Assembly (NCBI GenBank): GCA_937899905.1
Contig: CALCCF010000065.1
Coordinates: 1-56,730, forward strand
Source of the DNA: an uncultured Phycisphaeraceae bacterium
GTDB taxonomy: Bacteria > Planctomycetota > Phycisphaerae > Phycisphaerales > UBA1924
Reading direction: 5' to 3'
DNA length: 56,730 nt
Position 1 is the stretch's first letter. Every line of letters starts with the position of its first letter. Below the pieces are notes generated by a model that saw nothing but the letters and a program-made list of their open reading frames with translations, was not told where the DNA came from and searched no databases. A program made the translations under genes and the position numbers. Of the stretch, positions 17,234 to 25,271 are shown piece after piece.

Positions 17234-18601
17234 ATGCCAACCGAACGGTTTGGGGAGCGGCTCGTCCTGGGCTTCTATTCCCGGTCCTTCACGCGCCGGG
17301 CGATCGAGCGGGCTCAGGAAGGGCCGCGGTGGCTCTGGTGGATCCACCTCTTCGGTGCGTTCGCCTGGATGTTCTGTATCAGCGGGCGAACGACATACGT
17401 CGAGGCCGGCGGCGCGCTGCTGTGGCTCTTGACGCTCGTGCGCCTGCCCTGGATCTGGCGGGCCGTGGTCATCGGGCTCACGCACCCGCTGTTCCTCATG
17501 CTCGTGGTGTGGACGGCATGGCGCGCGCTCTCGCTGCTTTGGTCCACCGACGTCGAGGCCGGGGTGGATCGGATCGACAAGATGCGATTCATCTGGAACA
17601 TCCCGTTCCTGCTGCCGCTCGCGCCGTCCTTGGGCGCTCTCGTGATCGGCTTGCTGCTTGGGTCGCTGTACTTCAACCTCGCGCAGGTCAGCCAGGCGCT
17701 GAGCCGATCGGGTATGGACTGGCTGCCCCAGTGGGACCGCATGCCCAACCGCAACTCGGCGTGGAACCACCCCGTGGCCGCGGGCACGAAGCTGTGCGCG
17801 ATCCTGGGGTTCCATCTCGCCGCCCTGTTGAGCGGGAGGCGGGTGTGGGCGGTACTAGGCGGCATCGGTTCGCTCATCACGCTGGCGGCGATCGTGGCGA
17901 CGGGAACACGCGCCGCGTGGATCTGCGCCGCCGCGCTGCTCGGGCTGGCGGTCGTTGTTGGCTTGACCAAGCTGCGCTGGACGGCTCGTCGGCTCATCAC
18001 AACCGGTGTCATTGCAATTGTTGTACTCGGCAGCGCGGGTGTCGTTGGCTGGCCGGTCGCCGAGCCGCGCGTGACCGAAACCCGCGAAGAGCTTCGGCAG
18101 GTCTTCGAGGAGAAGGACTTCTCTTCGTACACCGGCACGAGGCTGCTGCTCATGTGGTGGGCCCTGCAGGCCTTCGCAGACCATCCCATCGTTGGTACCG
18201 GCGAGGGCGGCTACGAGCCCTGGATCCAGCAGAACCTCGAGTCGCGGGGCATCGATCCGGCCGACCGCACACACACCGGCCCGCATCCGCACAACACGCT
18301 GCTGCAACCGCTGGCCAACACGGGGCTGATTGGTTTCGTCTTGTACACGCTCGTCTTGCTCATGATGGCGCGGCTGGCTTGGGTGGCGCGCTGCTACGAG
18401 CACCCGTACGTTGCGGGCGTGCCATGGGCCTTGCTCGCGCTCTTCACGGCCTGCATGTTTGAGGTGATGCACCTGAACACCCACATCCTGGCCATGTGGT
18501 TCGCGTGCATGGGCCTGGCGGTCGCGGCGTCAGTCCAATACGTCGTCGGGCATGAGGACTCGATCGCGCGGGATGGCGATCTCGAGTCGGCGGCCGAGTA
18601 G
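17234..18601 (+). CDS. O-antigen ligase / polymerase-like membrane protein
   Basis: 455 residues with about ten hydrophobic segments. The large loop between late helices holds IVGTGEGGYEPWIQQ and HPHNTLLQPLANTGLIGF, the Wzy_C/WaaL signature (H.HN.....L...G..G) of enzymes that join undecaprenyl-linked glycans to lipid A or polymerise them in the inner membrane. The ATG at 17234 with GGGGG upstream is preferred to the GTG-type start at 17219. Its 3' end overlaps the converging neuB-like gene by 72 bases. With that neighbour it points to a surface polysaccharide carrying a nonulosonic acid. Confidence 0.85.
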   Translation: MPTERFGERLVLGFYSRSFTRRAIERAQEGPRWLWWIHLFGAFAWMFCISGRTTYVEAGGALLWLLTLVRLPWIWRAVVIGLTHPLFLMLVVWTAWRALSLLWSTDVEAGVDRIDKMRFIWNIPFLLPLAPSLGALVIGLLLGSLYFNLAQVSQALSRSGMDWLPQWDRMPNRNSAWNHPVAAGTKLCAILGFHLAALLSGRRVWAVLGGIGSLITLAAIVATGTRAAWICAAALLGLAVVVGLTKLRWTARRLITTGVIAIVVLGSAGVVGWPVAEPRVTETREELRQVFEEKDFSSYTGTRLLLMWWALQAFADHPIVGTGEGGYEPWIQQNLESRGIDPADRTHTGPHPHNTLLQPLANTGLIGFVLYTLVLLMMARLAWVARCYEHPYVAGVPWALLALFTACMFEVMHLNTHILAMWFACMGLAVAASVQYVVGHEDSIARDGDLESAAE

Positions 18602-19594
18602 AAGGCCTGACTGCCACGGCTCGAGACCCCCCGCGGGCCTCTTGAAGGCGAGATCGTCTACCGAAAGCACGTGGCCCGCGTCGAGGTCACGCGATGCAAC
18701 GATGCTGCGGCGTGCGACGTGGCGAACATCGGACTCGATTGGCAGAAGGTACTTCGTCGGTGGGCCGAGCCGCACGTCATCCTGGTCGGCGATCCAATCA
18801 CCATCAAAAGCAACCCGACAAAGACGAACGTACTCGGCCATCTCGTCAGGCTCGATCGAAGCCGCATGATCCGGACCCGGCAATGAGCGATCCAGCGTGA
18901 GGTGCTTTTCGAGCACGCGAGCGCCGAGCGAGACCGCGAGCGCTCCAGTATCGACTTGTGACGTGTGGTCGCTGTAGCCGATCGGGCCGGGGAACATCGA
19001 GGCGAGGTCCTCTACGGCGCCGACCGCGGCATGCTCGGCTGGTGTTGGATAGCAGCTCACGCACTGGAGCACCGCAAGCCGCTCGTGCGCGGTTGCGAGC
19101 CACTCTAGAGCCCGGACGACCTCGTCTCGATCCGCCGCTCCCGTGCTGACAATCAGCGGCTTGTTCGAAGCTACGAGCGCATCGAGTAGGGGCTTATGAA
19201 CGAGGTCGGGCGACGCCGTCTTGTACGCGTCGAGTGGCAACCGCTCGGCATGGGGGAGTAGCGGGAGGTCGAAGACCGTGGCGATCGCATGAAGACCCAG
19301 GTCGTGTGCCAACTCGATCGCTCGACGAGCGTCCTCGAGCGGCATCTCAAGCCGGGAGAGCATGGCATGGGGATCCTGCTCTCCAGCGGCGGACTGGTAG
19401 TCGGCCAGCGTAGCGCTCGAGGCGAGGAGGTCGACGGCCGAGAAGAGCTGGAGCTTGATCGCATCGGCTCTCGATTCGGCGGCCGCCCGAACCAGGTCGA
19501 GCAGTCGCTCGGGAGAACCATCGTGGTTCACGCCAAGCTCCGCGATGACATAGGGCGGGCTGGTCCGATCGATCGTGCGTTCGCCGATACGCAT
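18530..19594 (-). CDS. NeuB-family nonulosonic acid (sialic/pseudaminic-type) synthase
   Basis: 354 residues. NeuB enzymes condense phosphoenolpyruvate with an amino-sugar aldehyde to make nine-carbon acidic sugars. Seen: YVIAELGVNHDGS (barrel start with metal/PEP residues), DAIKLQLF, YKTASPDLVH, PLIVSTGAA, LQCVSCYPTP, GYSDHT, ARVLEKHLTLD, then a SAF antifreeze-like domain from about 290 (RRSIVASRDLDAGHVLSVDDL). Length and order match the family. It starts three bases after ppk1, without its own ribosome site, so it is probably translated after ppk1. Sialic, legionaminic or pseudaminic substrate cannot be told from sequence alone. Confidence 0.88.
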   Translation of the reverse strand: MRIGERTIDRTSPPYVIAELGVNHDGSPERLLDLVRAAAESRADAIKLQLFSAVDLLASSATLADYQSAAGEQDPHAMLSRLEMPLEDARRAIELAHDLGLHAIATVFDLPLLPHAERLPLDAYKTASPDLVHKPLLDALVASNKPLIVSTGAADRDEVVRALEWLATAHERLAVLQCVSCYPTPAEHAAVGAVEDLASMFPGPIGYSDHTSQVDTGALAVSLGARVLEKHLTLDRSLPGPDHAASIEPDEMAEYVRLCRVAFDGDWIADQDDVRLGPPTKYLLPIESDVRHVARRSIVASRDLDAGHVLSVDDLAFKRPAGGLEPWQSGLLLGRRLEIAIPRDRVLMPDDVLD

Positions 19595-19597
19595 GGG

Positions 19598-21817
19598 TTA
19601 GGTGTCGCGATCGCCCATGGCAGCGACGGCGTTCGCATGGCCCGTCTCGGCGGACCGCATGAGCCGCTCGAAGGTGCCAACACCTGTCCTCGGCCGACGC
19701 TGGTAGTCGCCGTCCGGCCCAAGGTCCCACGCAAAGTCATGATCATGGAGGTTGGCGAGCATGATCTCCGCTAGCCGTCCGCGAGCGGCCTCGTCGTAGA
19801 TGGGGCAGATGGACTCGAGCCGGTTGTTGAGGTTCCGGTACATCCAGTCGGCGCTGCCCATGAACCAGTGCCCTTCGAGAGGATCTTCATGACCATCGGC
19901 AAAGTGGAAGATGCGAGAGTGCTCGAGGAAGCGGCCAACCACAGACACCACGCGGATGTTCTCGCTCAATCCGGGCACGCCCGGTCTCAGGCAGCAGAAG
20001 CCACGGACGCACAGGTCAATCTGCACGCCGGCCTGGGAGGCTTCGTAGAGCTTTGCCGTGATCTTGCGATCCTCCATCGAGTTGAGCTTCGCGAAGATGC
20101 GCGCGGGCCGTCCTGCCTTGGCGTGTTCGATCTCCGCGTCGATGAGGCGTTCGAAGCTCGGCCGCATGGTGGTCGGGGCGACGAGTAGGTGCTCGTAGTC
20201 GGCCTTAAGCGAGAATCCGGTCATCGCATTGAAGAGTTCGGCGACCTCGCCGGTGATCCGAGGGTCGCAGGTCAGCAGCGACAGGTCGGTGTACAGCTGC
20301 GCCGTGTGCGGGTGGTAGTTCCCGGTTCCCAGGTGGGCGTACGTGCGTAGCCCGCCCTTCTCGCGGCGTACGACAAGCGAGCACTTGGCATGGGTCTTCA
20401 AACCGACGATGCCATATGCGACGTGGACGCCCGCGTGCTCGAGCCGTCGGGCGTAGCTCACGTTTCGGCTCTCGTCGAAGCGCGCCCGCAGCTCGACCAT
20501 GCAGGCCACCTGCTTGCCGTGCTCGGCCGCTCGCACGAGCGACCGCACGAATGGGGAGTCGCGGCTGGTGCGATAGATCGTCTGCTTGATCGCAAGGACC
20601 GCAGGGTCGCGTGATGCGGCGCTGACGAACGCCCGGACGGACTCGTCGAAGCTCTCGTACGGATGGTGCGCGATGATGTCTCGCTCGCGGATGGCCGCGA
20701 AGATATCGCCTCGGCCGCTGCGAACATCGACGCCAATGAACCGTGGGGGTGTCAGCGGCGTCCAGGGCGTCTCCTTAAGTTGCGGCAGATCGAGTGCCGC
20801 CAACTCCATGAGGTCCCCGTACTCGAGCGGGCCTCGCCTCGCGTAGACGTCCTCGCTCTGGAGCCCCAGGCTGGTCGCGAAGAAGGTGGCCAGTTCCTCG
20901 TGCGGTTGCTCGGCCAATTCCATGCGCACGGGTCGCGCGAAGCGGCGCTGCCGGAGCTCCTCCTGAACGCTTAGGAGCAGGTCGCCCTCGTCCTCGACCT
21001 CGACGGCGGCGGAACGCGTGACGCGGAATGCGTTGGTGGCGAGCACGGCAACGCCGGGGAACAGGAGCGCCAGGTTCGCGCGCATGACCTGGTCGAGGGG
21101 CGTGAAACGCAGCCGCCCCGCTTCGGCCAGCGCGCGAGCCGCGTCGCCCCTCCCGTCGGGGTCATCGCAGCGGACGAGTCTCGGCACGCCATCGGGGATC
21201 TTCAAGCGACAGAACCGCCCGTGGCCCGATTCGCTCGACGCCGGCTGCCCGGGAAGCCCGCCGTCGCCGGCGAGCAGGACGCCCAGGTTCTCCGACAGGT
21301 TGCTGATGAACGGGAACCGGTGGCCGGGATCGATCGAGAGCGGCGTGAGGATGGGAAACACCTGCTCCTCGAACCAAGTGTCCAGCCGTTGACGCTCGTT
21401 GCCGTCGAGATCGTCGTAAGGCACGATCGCAACGCCGTTGGCATCCAGTGCCGGGATCACCGTGGCGTCCCAGCACGCGGCCTGACGCTCCTGGAGATCG
21501 ATGACAGCGCTCCGCACCGCATCAAGCTGCTGCCGGGGTGTGAGCCCGTCCGGCGAGGGGGCCTCGATGCCGGCGTCGACCTGCCGCCGGATGAGGCCGA
21601 CGCGTTTCATGAAGAACTCGTCAAGATTGTTCGCAAAGATCGAGAGAAACTTCACACGCTCTAAAAGCGGCGTGGATTCGTCCTCGGCCAGCTCAAGGAC
21701 CCGTTGGTTGAAGGCGAGCCATGACACATCGCGGTTGAAGAGCTCATCCGCCGCGGGCTCGCCACGCTTCGAGGGTTGTCGTGGTTGGGTCATGGTCTGG
21801 CTGGGCTGCTCGAGCAT
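19598..21817 (-). CDS. ppk1: Polyphosphate kinase 1
   Basis: 739 residues, full length. PPK1 reversibly moves the gamma phosphate of ATP to polyphosphate. N domain: NRDVSWLAFNQRVLELA and FLSIFANNLDEFFMKRV; head: FPFISNLSENLGV. The C-terminal phospholipase-D-like halves include KTHAKCSLVVRRE and AHLGTGNYHPHTAQLYTD with the autophosphorylated His, and LEHSRIFHFADG with the second His. The ATG at 21817 follows GGGGGAAGG; an ATG eight codons later is also possible. The gene is immediately followed by the neuB-like gene. Confidence 0.95.
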   Translation of the reverse strand: MLEQPSQTMTQPRQPSKRGEPAADELFNRDVSWLAFNQRVLELAEDESTPLLERVKFLSIFANNLDEFFMKRVGLIRRQVDAGIEAPSPDGLTPRQQLDAVRSAVIDLQERQAACWDATVIPALDANGVAIVPYDDLDGNERQRLDTWFEEQVFPILTPLSIDPGHRFPFISNLSENLGVLLAGDGGLPGQPASSESGHGRFCRLKIPDGVPRLVRCDDPDGRGDAARALAEAGRLRFTPLDQVMRANLALLFPGVAVLATNAFRVTRSAAVEVEDEGDLLLSVQEELRQRRFARPVRMELAEQPHEELATFFATSLGLQSEDVYARRGPLEYGDLMELAALDLPQLKETPWTPLTPPRFIGVDVRSGRGDIFAAIRERDIIAHHPYESFDESVRAFVSAASRDPAVLAIKQTIYRTSRDSPFVRSLVRAAEHGKQVACMVELRARFDESRNVSYARRLEHAGVHVAYGIVGLKTHAKCSLVVRREKGGLRTYAHLGTGNYHPHTAQLYTDLSLLTCDPRITGEVAELFNAMTGFSLKADYEHLLVAPTTMRPSFERLIDAEIEHAKAGRPARIFAKLNSMEDRKITAKLYEASQAGVQIDLCVRGFCCLRPGVPGLSENIRVVSVVGRFLEHSRIFHFADGHEDPLEGHWFMGSADWMYRNLNNRLESICPIYDEAARGRLAEIMLANLHDHDFAWDLGPDGDYQRRPRTGVGTFERLMRSAETGHANAVAAMGDRDT

Positions 21818-21851
21818 CGCGGCCTTCCCCCTCCGTAGCCGTTCTTGGGCA

Positions 21852-22226
21852 TTAAGGAAGGTAGGTCGCCACGCAGCCGGGCGCTTCGGTGATGGCCACT
21901 CTGGAGACCCTCGCTCCGCCTCTCAAACGCCCCTCCAGGCCCTGCTGGAGCGATCTCGCGATGGCCTCGGCGATCCGCTCGGCCGTTGGCTCGACGCCCC
22001 GGAACGCGGCGGCGTCGTTGAGGTGGGTGTGGCCCCATGGGTCGATGATGTTCCCGAGCACGGCCTCAACCTCGTGGAAGTCGCAGAGCAGGCCGTCGCC
22101 ATCGAGCTCGGGGCCAGCCAGAGTGACCACGACCCGCCAATCGTGGCCGTGCACCGCTTCGCGCTCGCCATTGATCACGATGGTGTGCGTGGCGTTGAAG
22201 CTGGCCTCGACGGTGATCTCGTACAT
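21852..22226 (-). CDS. QueD / 6-pyruvoyl-tetrahydropterin synthase family protein lacking the usual Cys
   Basis: 124 residues. Zinc ligands are visible as His14 (SFNATHTI) and the HGH at 26-28; DFHEVEAVL, HTHLND, PTAERIAEAI and the late ITEAPG Glu match the family. The usual catalytic Cys four residues before HGH is replaced by Arg22, with Glu at 21 and 23. In PTPS-III-type relatives a Glu stands in for the Cys and the enzyme can serve in folate rather than queuosine synthesis, so the exact reaction is open. A TAAACT hexamer seven bases before the ATG and no ribosome site suggest a (nearly) leaderless message. Confidence 0.8.
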   Translation of the reverse strand: MYEITVEASFNATHTIVINGEREAVHGHDWRVVVTLAGPELDGDGLLCDFHEVEAVLGNIIDPWGHTHLNDAAAFRGVEPTAERIAEAIARSLQQGLEGRLRGGARVSRVAITEAPGCVATYLP

Positions 22227-22233
22227 CGTCGCC

Positions 22234-22239
22234 AGTTTA
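22234..22239 (-). promoter_or_regulatory. Candidate -10 hexamer for QueD-like gene
   Basis: TAAACT on the minus strand, seven bases before the ATG at 22226; no ribosome site between. Confidence 0.35.
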
Positions 22240-22274
22240 GCCGGGCGGACGGGTCTTCCTTCGGAACGGGCTTC

Positions 22275-23165
22275 CTACGGAGCGGGCGCGATGGCCTGGA
22301 GCGCCTTGGCCATCGCTCGGATGACCGTGTGGTAGATCACCGCCCAGCTCAGCAAGGCCAGCCCCGCGGCAGCCCAGAAGATCGAGCGGATCAGCCACCA
22401 CCAGCCGCCCAGCGGTGCCACGGTGAGCGCGAGGGCCACGCTCATAAGGCCCAGCGCGACATAGCCAGCGGGCATGAGCCCACGCGCCCGATCGGCCAGT
22501 TCGCCCTCGAGCAACCGACGCGACATGCTCGCGAGCAGCCGGGCCAGATCCCGTGAGACCGCCATGGCCGTGCCAATGAGCACGAACGCTGCCGCGGCGG
22601 TCGCCGTCACCGCCTCGGCATCGGCGCGCGGCCTCGAGACCAGCGTCACCAACCAGACCGCCGCAAGGCCGGTGCAACCCGCGAGCGCGATCATGGCCCA
22701 TAAGCGCACGAAGAGGCGCTCGCCTGCGACCGCGCTGTTGTGCTTGGCAACCCCCTCGGGGTCGTCGCGTGTCAGCGCGAGCCAACCCAGCGCCGTGGGC
22801 ACCACCGCGGCGCACAGGGCGGGCAGGGCGAGCCAGCCCAGTCGCAATCCCGGCCCGTGCAGCATGGCCGAAAGCGCACCCACGGCAAGTGCGACCCAAG
22901 CGAGGATCGCGCCAACATGGGCCCGGCGAGCACCGCGCGCGAGCAGCCGGCGGTAGTCCGCGCTCGACGTAAACAGATGATCGCCGCTGAGCGACCGGCC
23001 GATGGGCATGCCGCACTCCGGGCAGACGCCATCTTCGGGCAGACTGAACAGGTCGTAGTTGCAGCCCACGCACGGCAGGCGGTAGGCGACCGATGGGGTC
23101 TGGTCGCTCAGGGTGTGGTCGGGTGCGTGGGGGGGCGGTGGCACGGGGCAGGATATGGATTGCAA
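22275..23165 (-). CDS. Zinc-ribbon membrane protein
   Basis: 296 residues. A two-pair Cys motif near residues 32-51 (CVGCNYDLFSL and GVCPECGMPI) forms a zinc ribbon of a kind very common at the N-terminus of Phycisphaerales membrane proteins. Six or so hydrophobic helices follow from about residue 80 (VGAILAWVALAVGAL and LGWLALPALCAAVVPTALGWLAL among them). Function unknown. The only start upstream of the ribbon in good position is the TTG at 23165, which lies directly beside a strong GC hairpin; a GTG seven codons later is an alternative. Neither has a clear ribosome site. Confidence 0.7.
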   Translation of the reverse strand: MQSISCPVPPPPHAPDHTLSDQTPSVAYRLPCVGCNYDLFSLPEDGVCPECGMPIGRSLSGDHLFTSSADYRRLLARGARRAHVGAILAWVALAVGALSAMLHGPGLRLGWLALPALCAAVVPTALGWLALTRDDPEGVAKHNSAVAGERLFVRLWAMIALAGCTGLAAVWLVTLVSRPRADAEAVTATAAAAFVLIGTAMAVSRDLARLLASMSRRLLEGELADRARGLMPAGYVALGLMSVALALTVAPLGGWWWLIRSIFWAAAGLALLSWAVIYHTVIRAMAKALQAIAPAP

Positions 23166-23166
23166 C

Positions 23167-23198
23167 GCGGGGCCCGGCGTGTATCGGCCGGGCCCCGC
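23167..23198. terminator. GC-rich perfect hairpin
   Basis: Perfect 12-bp arms GCGGGGCCCGGC (23167-23178) and GCCGGGCCCCGC (23187-23198), 8-base loop. No T-tract on either side. It starts one base beyond the TTG start of the zinc-ribbon gene, so it is either a terminator for something read leftward from about 23.5 kb or a structure that limits translation of that gene. Confidence 0.45.
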
Positions 23199-23233
23199 GA
23201 TGTTCCATTTGGTTGACGCGGTGCGCAGGCTTC

Positions 23234-23491
23234 TCAGGCCGCCTGGCTCGTGCCACTCTGGACACCGCTCTGGCCGGGCTCTTCCTGCGGGCTGCCAAGC
23301 GGCACGGTCGAGGGTTGCTCCAGGTGCTGCTGGCGCCGTTGGTGAGGCTCGCGACGTCGGGGCGTGCCGGCGGCGTACCGATCGAGGGCGATCGCCGCAT
23401 CGATCGTGTTCGCGCCCGCCCTGGGTTCGTCGTTGGCGTCGAAGTCTTTAAAGAGCAGCGCGTCGCCCGAAACTCTGGACGGGTTTCGGCG
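23234..23491 (-). other. Open frame without start codon, possible gene remnant
   Basis: On the minus strand 85 codons are open and end at TGA. The translation reads like protein (LLFKDFDANDEPRAG, NTIDAAIALDRYAAG, then a Gln/Pro-rich tail), unlike the other frames here, but no ATG, GTG or TTG occurs near its beginning and a TAG closes the frame upstream. It could be the 3' remnant of a lost gene or chance. The rest of the gap 23166-23503 holds the hairpin and the start region of the next gene, nothing more. Confidence 0.25.
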
Positions 23492-23492
23492 C

Positions 23493-23498
23493 TATAGG
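23493..23498 (+). promoter_or_regulatory. Candidate -10 hexamer for leaderless tailed-protein gene
   Basis: TATAGG, then CCTGC, then ATG at 23504; no ribosome site. Fits the spacing seen at thiS, 9583 and 14175, though the last hexamer base is G rather than T. Confidence 0.4.
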
Positions 23499-23503
23499 CC
23501 TGC

Positions 23504-24901
23504 ATGACCAGGGCGATTTCTTGCGTCGGTGCCGTCGTACTTGGGTTGGTGTACTCCACCTCTGCCCAGGACGCCTGCGCTCCCCAACGCTTCGAACCCG
23601 AGCCCCAGGTCACCCGTGGTCTGTTCGGCTTCGACCTGGCCATGAATGACCGCCACCTGATCGTCGGCGATCCCAACAGCGATGTCTGGTGCGGCGGCGA
23701 TCCGTCCTGCGGCAAGGGCGCGGCCTATGCCTACACCTACGACGTTGATCGCGGCGAGTGGGGCTTCCTGGAATTCATCTTCCCCGACGACATCGCCGAG
23801 CCCGGCGGCGGATTCGGCCCAGGCGTGGACCTGCACGAAGACCGCGCGATCATCGGTTCGTTTGGCGTCGAGCGTCTGGGGGGCGCGTACGTCTTCGAGT
23901 TTGTGGACGGCACCTGGGTGCAGCGCGCCCGCCTGCTGCCGCCTGCGGGCTCCGTACGCAGCCCGTGGGGTCAGCACGTGGCGATCCACGGCGATCGCGC
24001 GGTCGTGGGCAACGCGGGTGAAGACGTGCTGTTCTTCGTAAACGGCGATGAAGGCTGGGAGCTGGTCGCCGACATGAGCTCCCCGGACGTCGAGATCGGC
24101 CGGTCGGACTTCGGCGATGCCCTAGCCATGAACGATGGGTGGCTGGCCATCGGCGCCTTTGGCGAGCGGATCCTCGGCCCCGAGCACGGCGCGGTCTATC
24201 TCTATCGCCTCACGGGCGATGGCGAGCCCATTTACACGCAAAAGCTGCTTCCACCAAGACCCACAAACGAGCATCGCTTTGGCTGCTCGGTCGCCATCGA
24301 TGGGGACACCCTTGTCGTGGGTGCGAACCTGTCGGATCGGGGCACGAGCACGACCAGCCCCGAGGGTGCCGCGTTCGTATATGAGTACACGGACGGTCAA
24401 TGGCAGTTGGTGGAAGAGCTCGAGGCAGCGGCACCGAAGCCCGCGGGCTACTACGGGAGCGATGTAGACGTGCAGGGCGATGTCATCGCGGTTGGGTCGC
24501 GCGGGGACCTGAGTGATGATCAGTGGACCAAGGGCATCGTCGAGGTCTATGAACGACGGCCGGATGGTGGATGGATTCGTGCCAGCACCATCCGGCCCAC
24601 TGTTCGGTTGACCGACGAATTCGGCGGGTCGGTGGGTCTGAGCAATTCCAGTGTTGCCTGTGGTGCCCCCGATACCGACATCGGCGGCTTTGGGCTTGGG
24701 ACGGTCGACGTGTACGACCTGGGCTGCCTGCTGTGTGCCCCGGACATTGATGCGGACGGCCGCCTGACCCTGTTCGACTTCCTTGCCTTCTTCAATGCGT
24801 TCGAGGACGGCGAACCCACGGCCGACCTCGACGGCGATGGCGCGTTCACGCTGTTCGACTTCCTGGCCTTCCAGACCGCGTTCGATGCTGGGTGTGGGTA
24901 G
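23504..24901 (+). CDS. Secreted FG-GAP-like beta-propeller protein with GC-type dockerin tail
   Basis: 465 residues. Signal peptide (about 1-21, cut near STSAQ). The body repeats a roughly 55-60-residue unit of the form FGFDLAMNDRHLIVGDP, FGPGVDLHEDRAIIGSFG, WGQHVAIHGDRAVVGN, FGDALAMNDGWLAIGAFG, FGCSVAIDGDTLVVGAN and YGSDVDVQGDVIAVGS, each followed by an AYVFEF-type strand: a seven-bladed FG-GAP-related propeller. The last 57 residues are the GC tail with loops DIDADGRLT and DLDGDGAFT and final FDAGCG. Its tail differs in DNA more than the three tails at 6-9.5 kb do from each other. Exported; role unknown. Confidence 0.88.
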   Translation: MTRAISCVGAVVLGLVYSTSAQDACAPQRFEPEPQVTRGLFGFDLAMNDRHLIVGDPNSDVWCGGDPSCGKGAAYAYTYDVDRGEWGFLEFIFPDDIAEPGGGFGPGVDLHEDRAIIGSFGVERLGGAYVFEFVDGTWVQRARLLPPAGSVRSPWGQHVAIHGDRAVVGNAGEDVLFFVNGDEGWELVADMSSPDVEIGRSDFGDALAMNDGWLAIGAFGERILGPEHGAVYLYRLTGDGEPIYTQKLLPPRPTNEHRFGCSVAIDGDTLVVGANLSDRGTSTTSPEGAAFVYEYTDGQWQLVEELEAAAPKPAGYYGSDVDVQGDVIAVGSRGDLSDDQWTKGIVEVYERRPDGGWIRASTIRPTVRLTDEFGGSVGLSNSSVACGAPDTDIGGFGLGTVDVYDLGCLLCAPDIDADGRLTLFDFLAFFNAFEDGEPTADLDGDGAFTLFDFLAFQTAFDAGCG

Positions 24902-25022
24902 AGGAAGAGACGAAGAGATTTAGAGACGAAGAGACAAAGTGAAGAGCGGGCCGAGACGCGCAAAAGTCCGGTAGCGCTCTTGCCACTTCGTCTCTGCGTC
25001 TCTTCGTGACTCCGTCTCTTCC
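24902..25022. repeat. Long imperfect inverted repeat built of GAGACGAAGAGA units
   Basis: The left arm (24902-24948) is made of GAAGAGACGAAGAG-like units; the right arm (about 24975-25022) is its imperfect reverse complement, with a loop of about 26 bases. It starts right after the tailed gene's stop codon and could terminate transcription from both sides of this convergent gap. Confidence 0.65.
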
Positions 25023-25080
25023 CCCTCCCCCGTCCGATACACGAAACCGCCCTGACGGCCCGGCACGGCCGGTGCGCGCC

Positions 25081-25266
25081 GCGCAGCGCTCTGTGGCGCG
25101 GCCGCAATGCTCCGTTGCGGGCGAGACACGCTCCGTTGTGGACGATGCGCAGGCCGTTGCGGACGGCACACGAGCCATTACTGGCGAGACACGCTCTCGT
25201 GCGAACGACACCCACGCCGTTGTGGACGCCACACGCTCGGTGGCGGACCCGCAGCGTCCCGCGTGA
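25081..25266. repeat. 21-bp degenerate tandem repeat, about eight units
   Basis: Units begin at 25081, 25102, 25123, 25144, 25165, 25186, 25207 and 25228, with a partial ninth at 25249-25266. The core is ACACGCTCCGTTGTGGAC with substitutions. In the plus frame each unit reads as a heptad such as ETRSVVD, DAQAVAD, DTHAVVD, ATRSVAD. It lies between the 3' ends of two converging genes, and no ribosome site marks a gene. The stretch 25023-25080 holds nothing else I can identify. Confidence 0.75.
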
Positions 25267-25271
25267 GCCCC

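Noticed and set aside
22237-23715. 492-codon minus-strand open frame
   Set aside because: Lies in another frame over the zinc-ribbon gene and the hairpin; translation is Arg/Pro/Gly-rich with no family pattern.
25006-25266. 86-codon plus frame over the 21-bp repeats as a coiled-coil gene
   Set aside because: No ribosome site or promoter, and several frames stay open through the repeat; kept as a DNA repeat instead.
25081-25266. CRISPR array
   Set aside because: Units are contiguous and degenerate with no spacers, and no cas genes are in the window.
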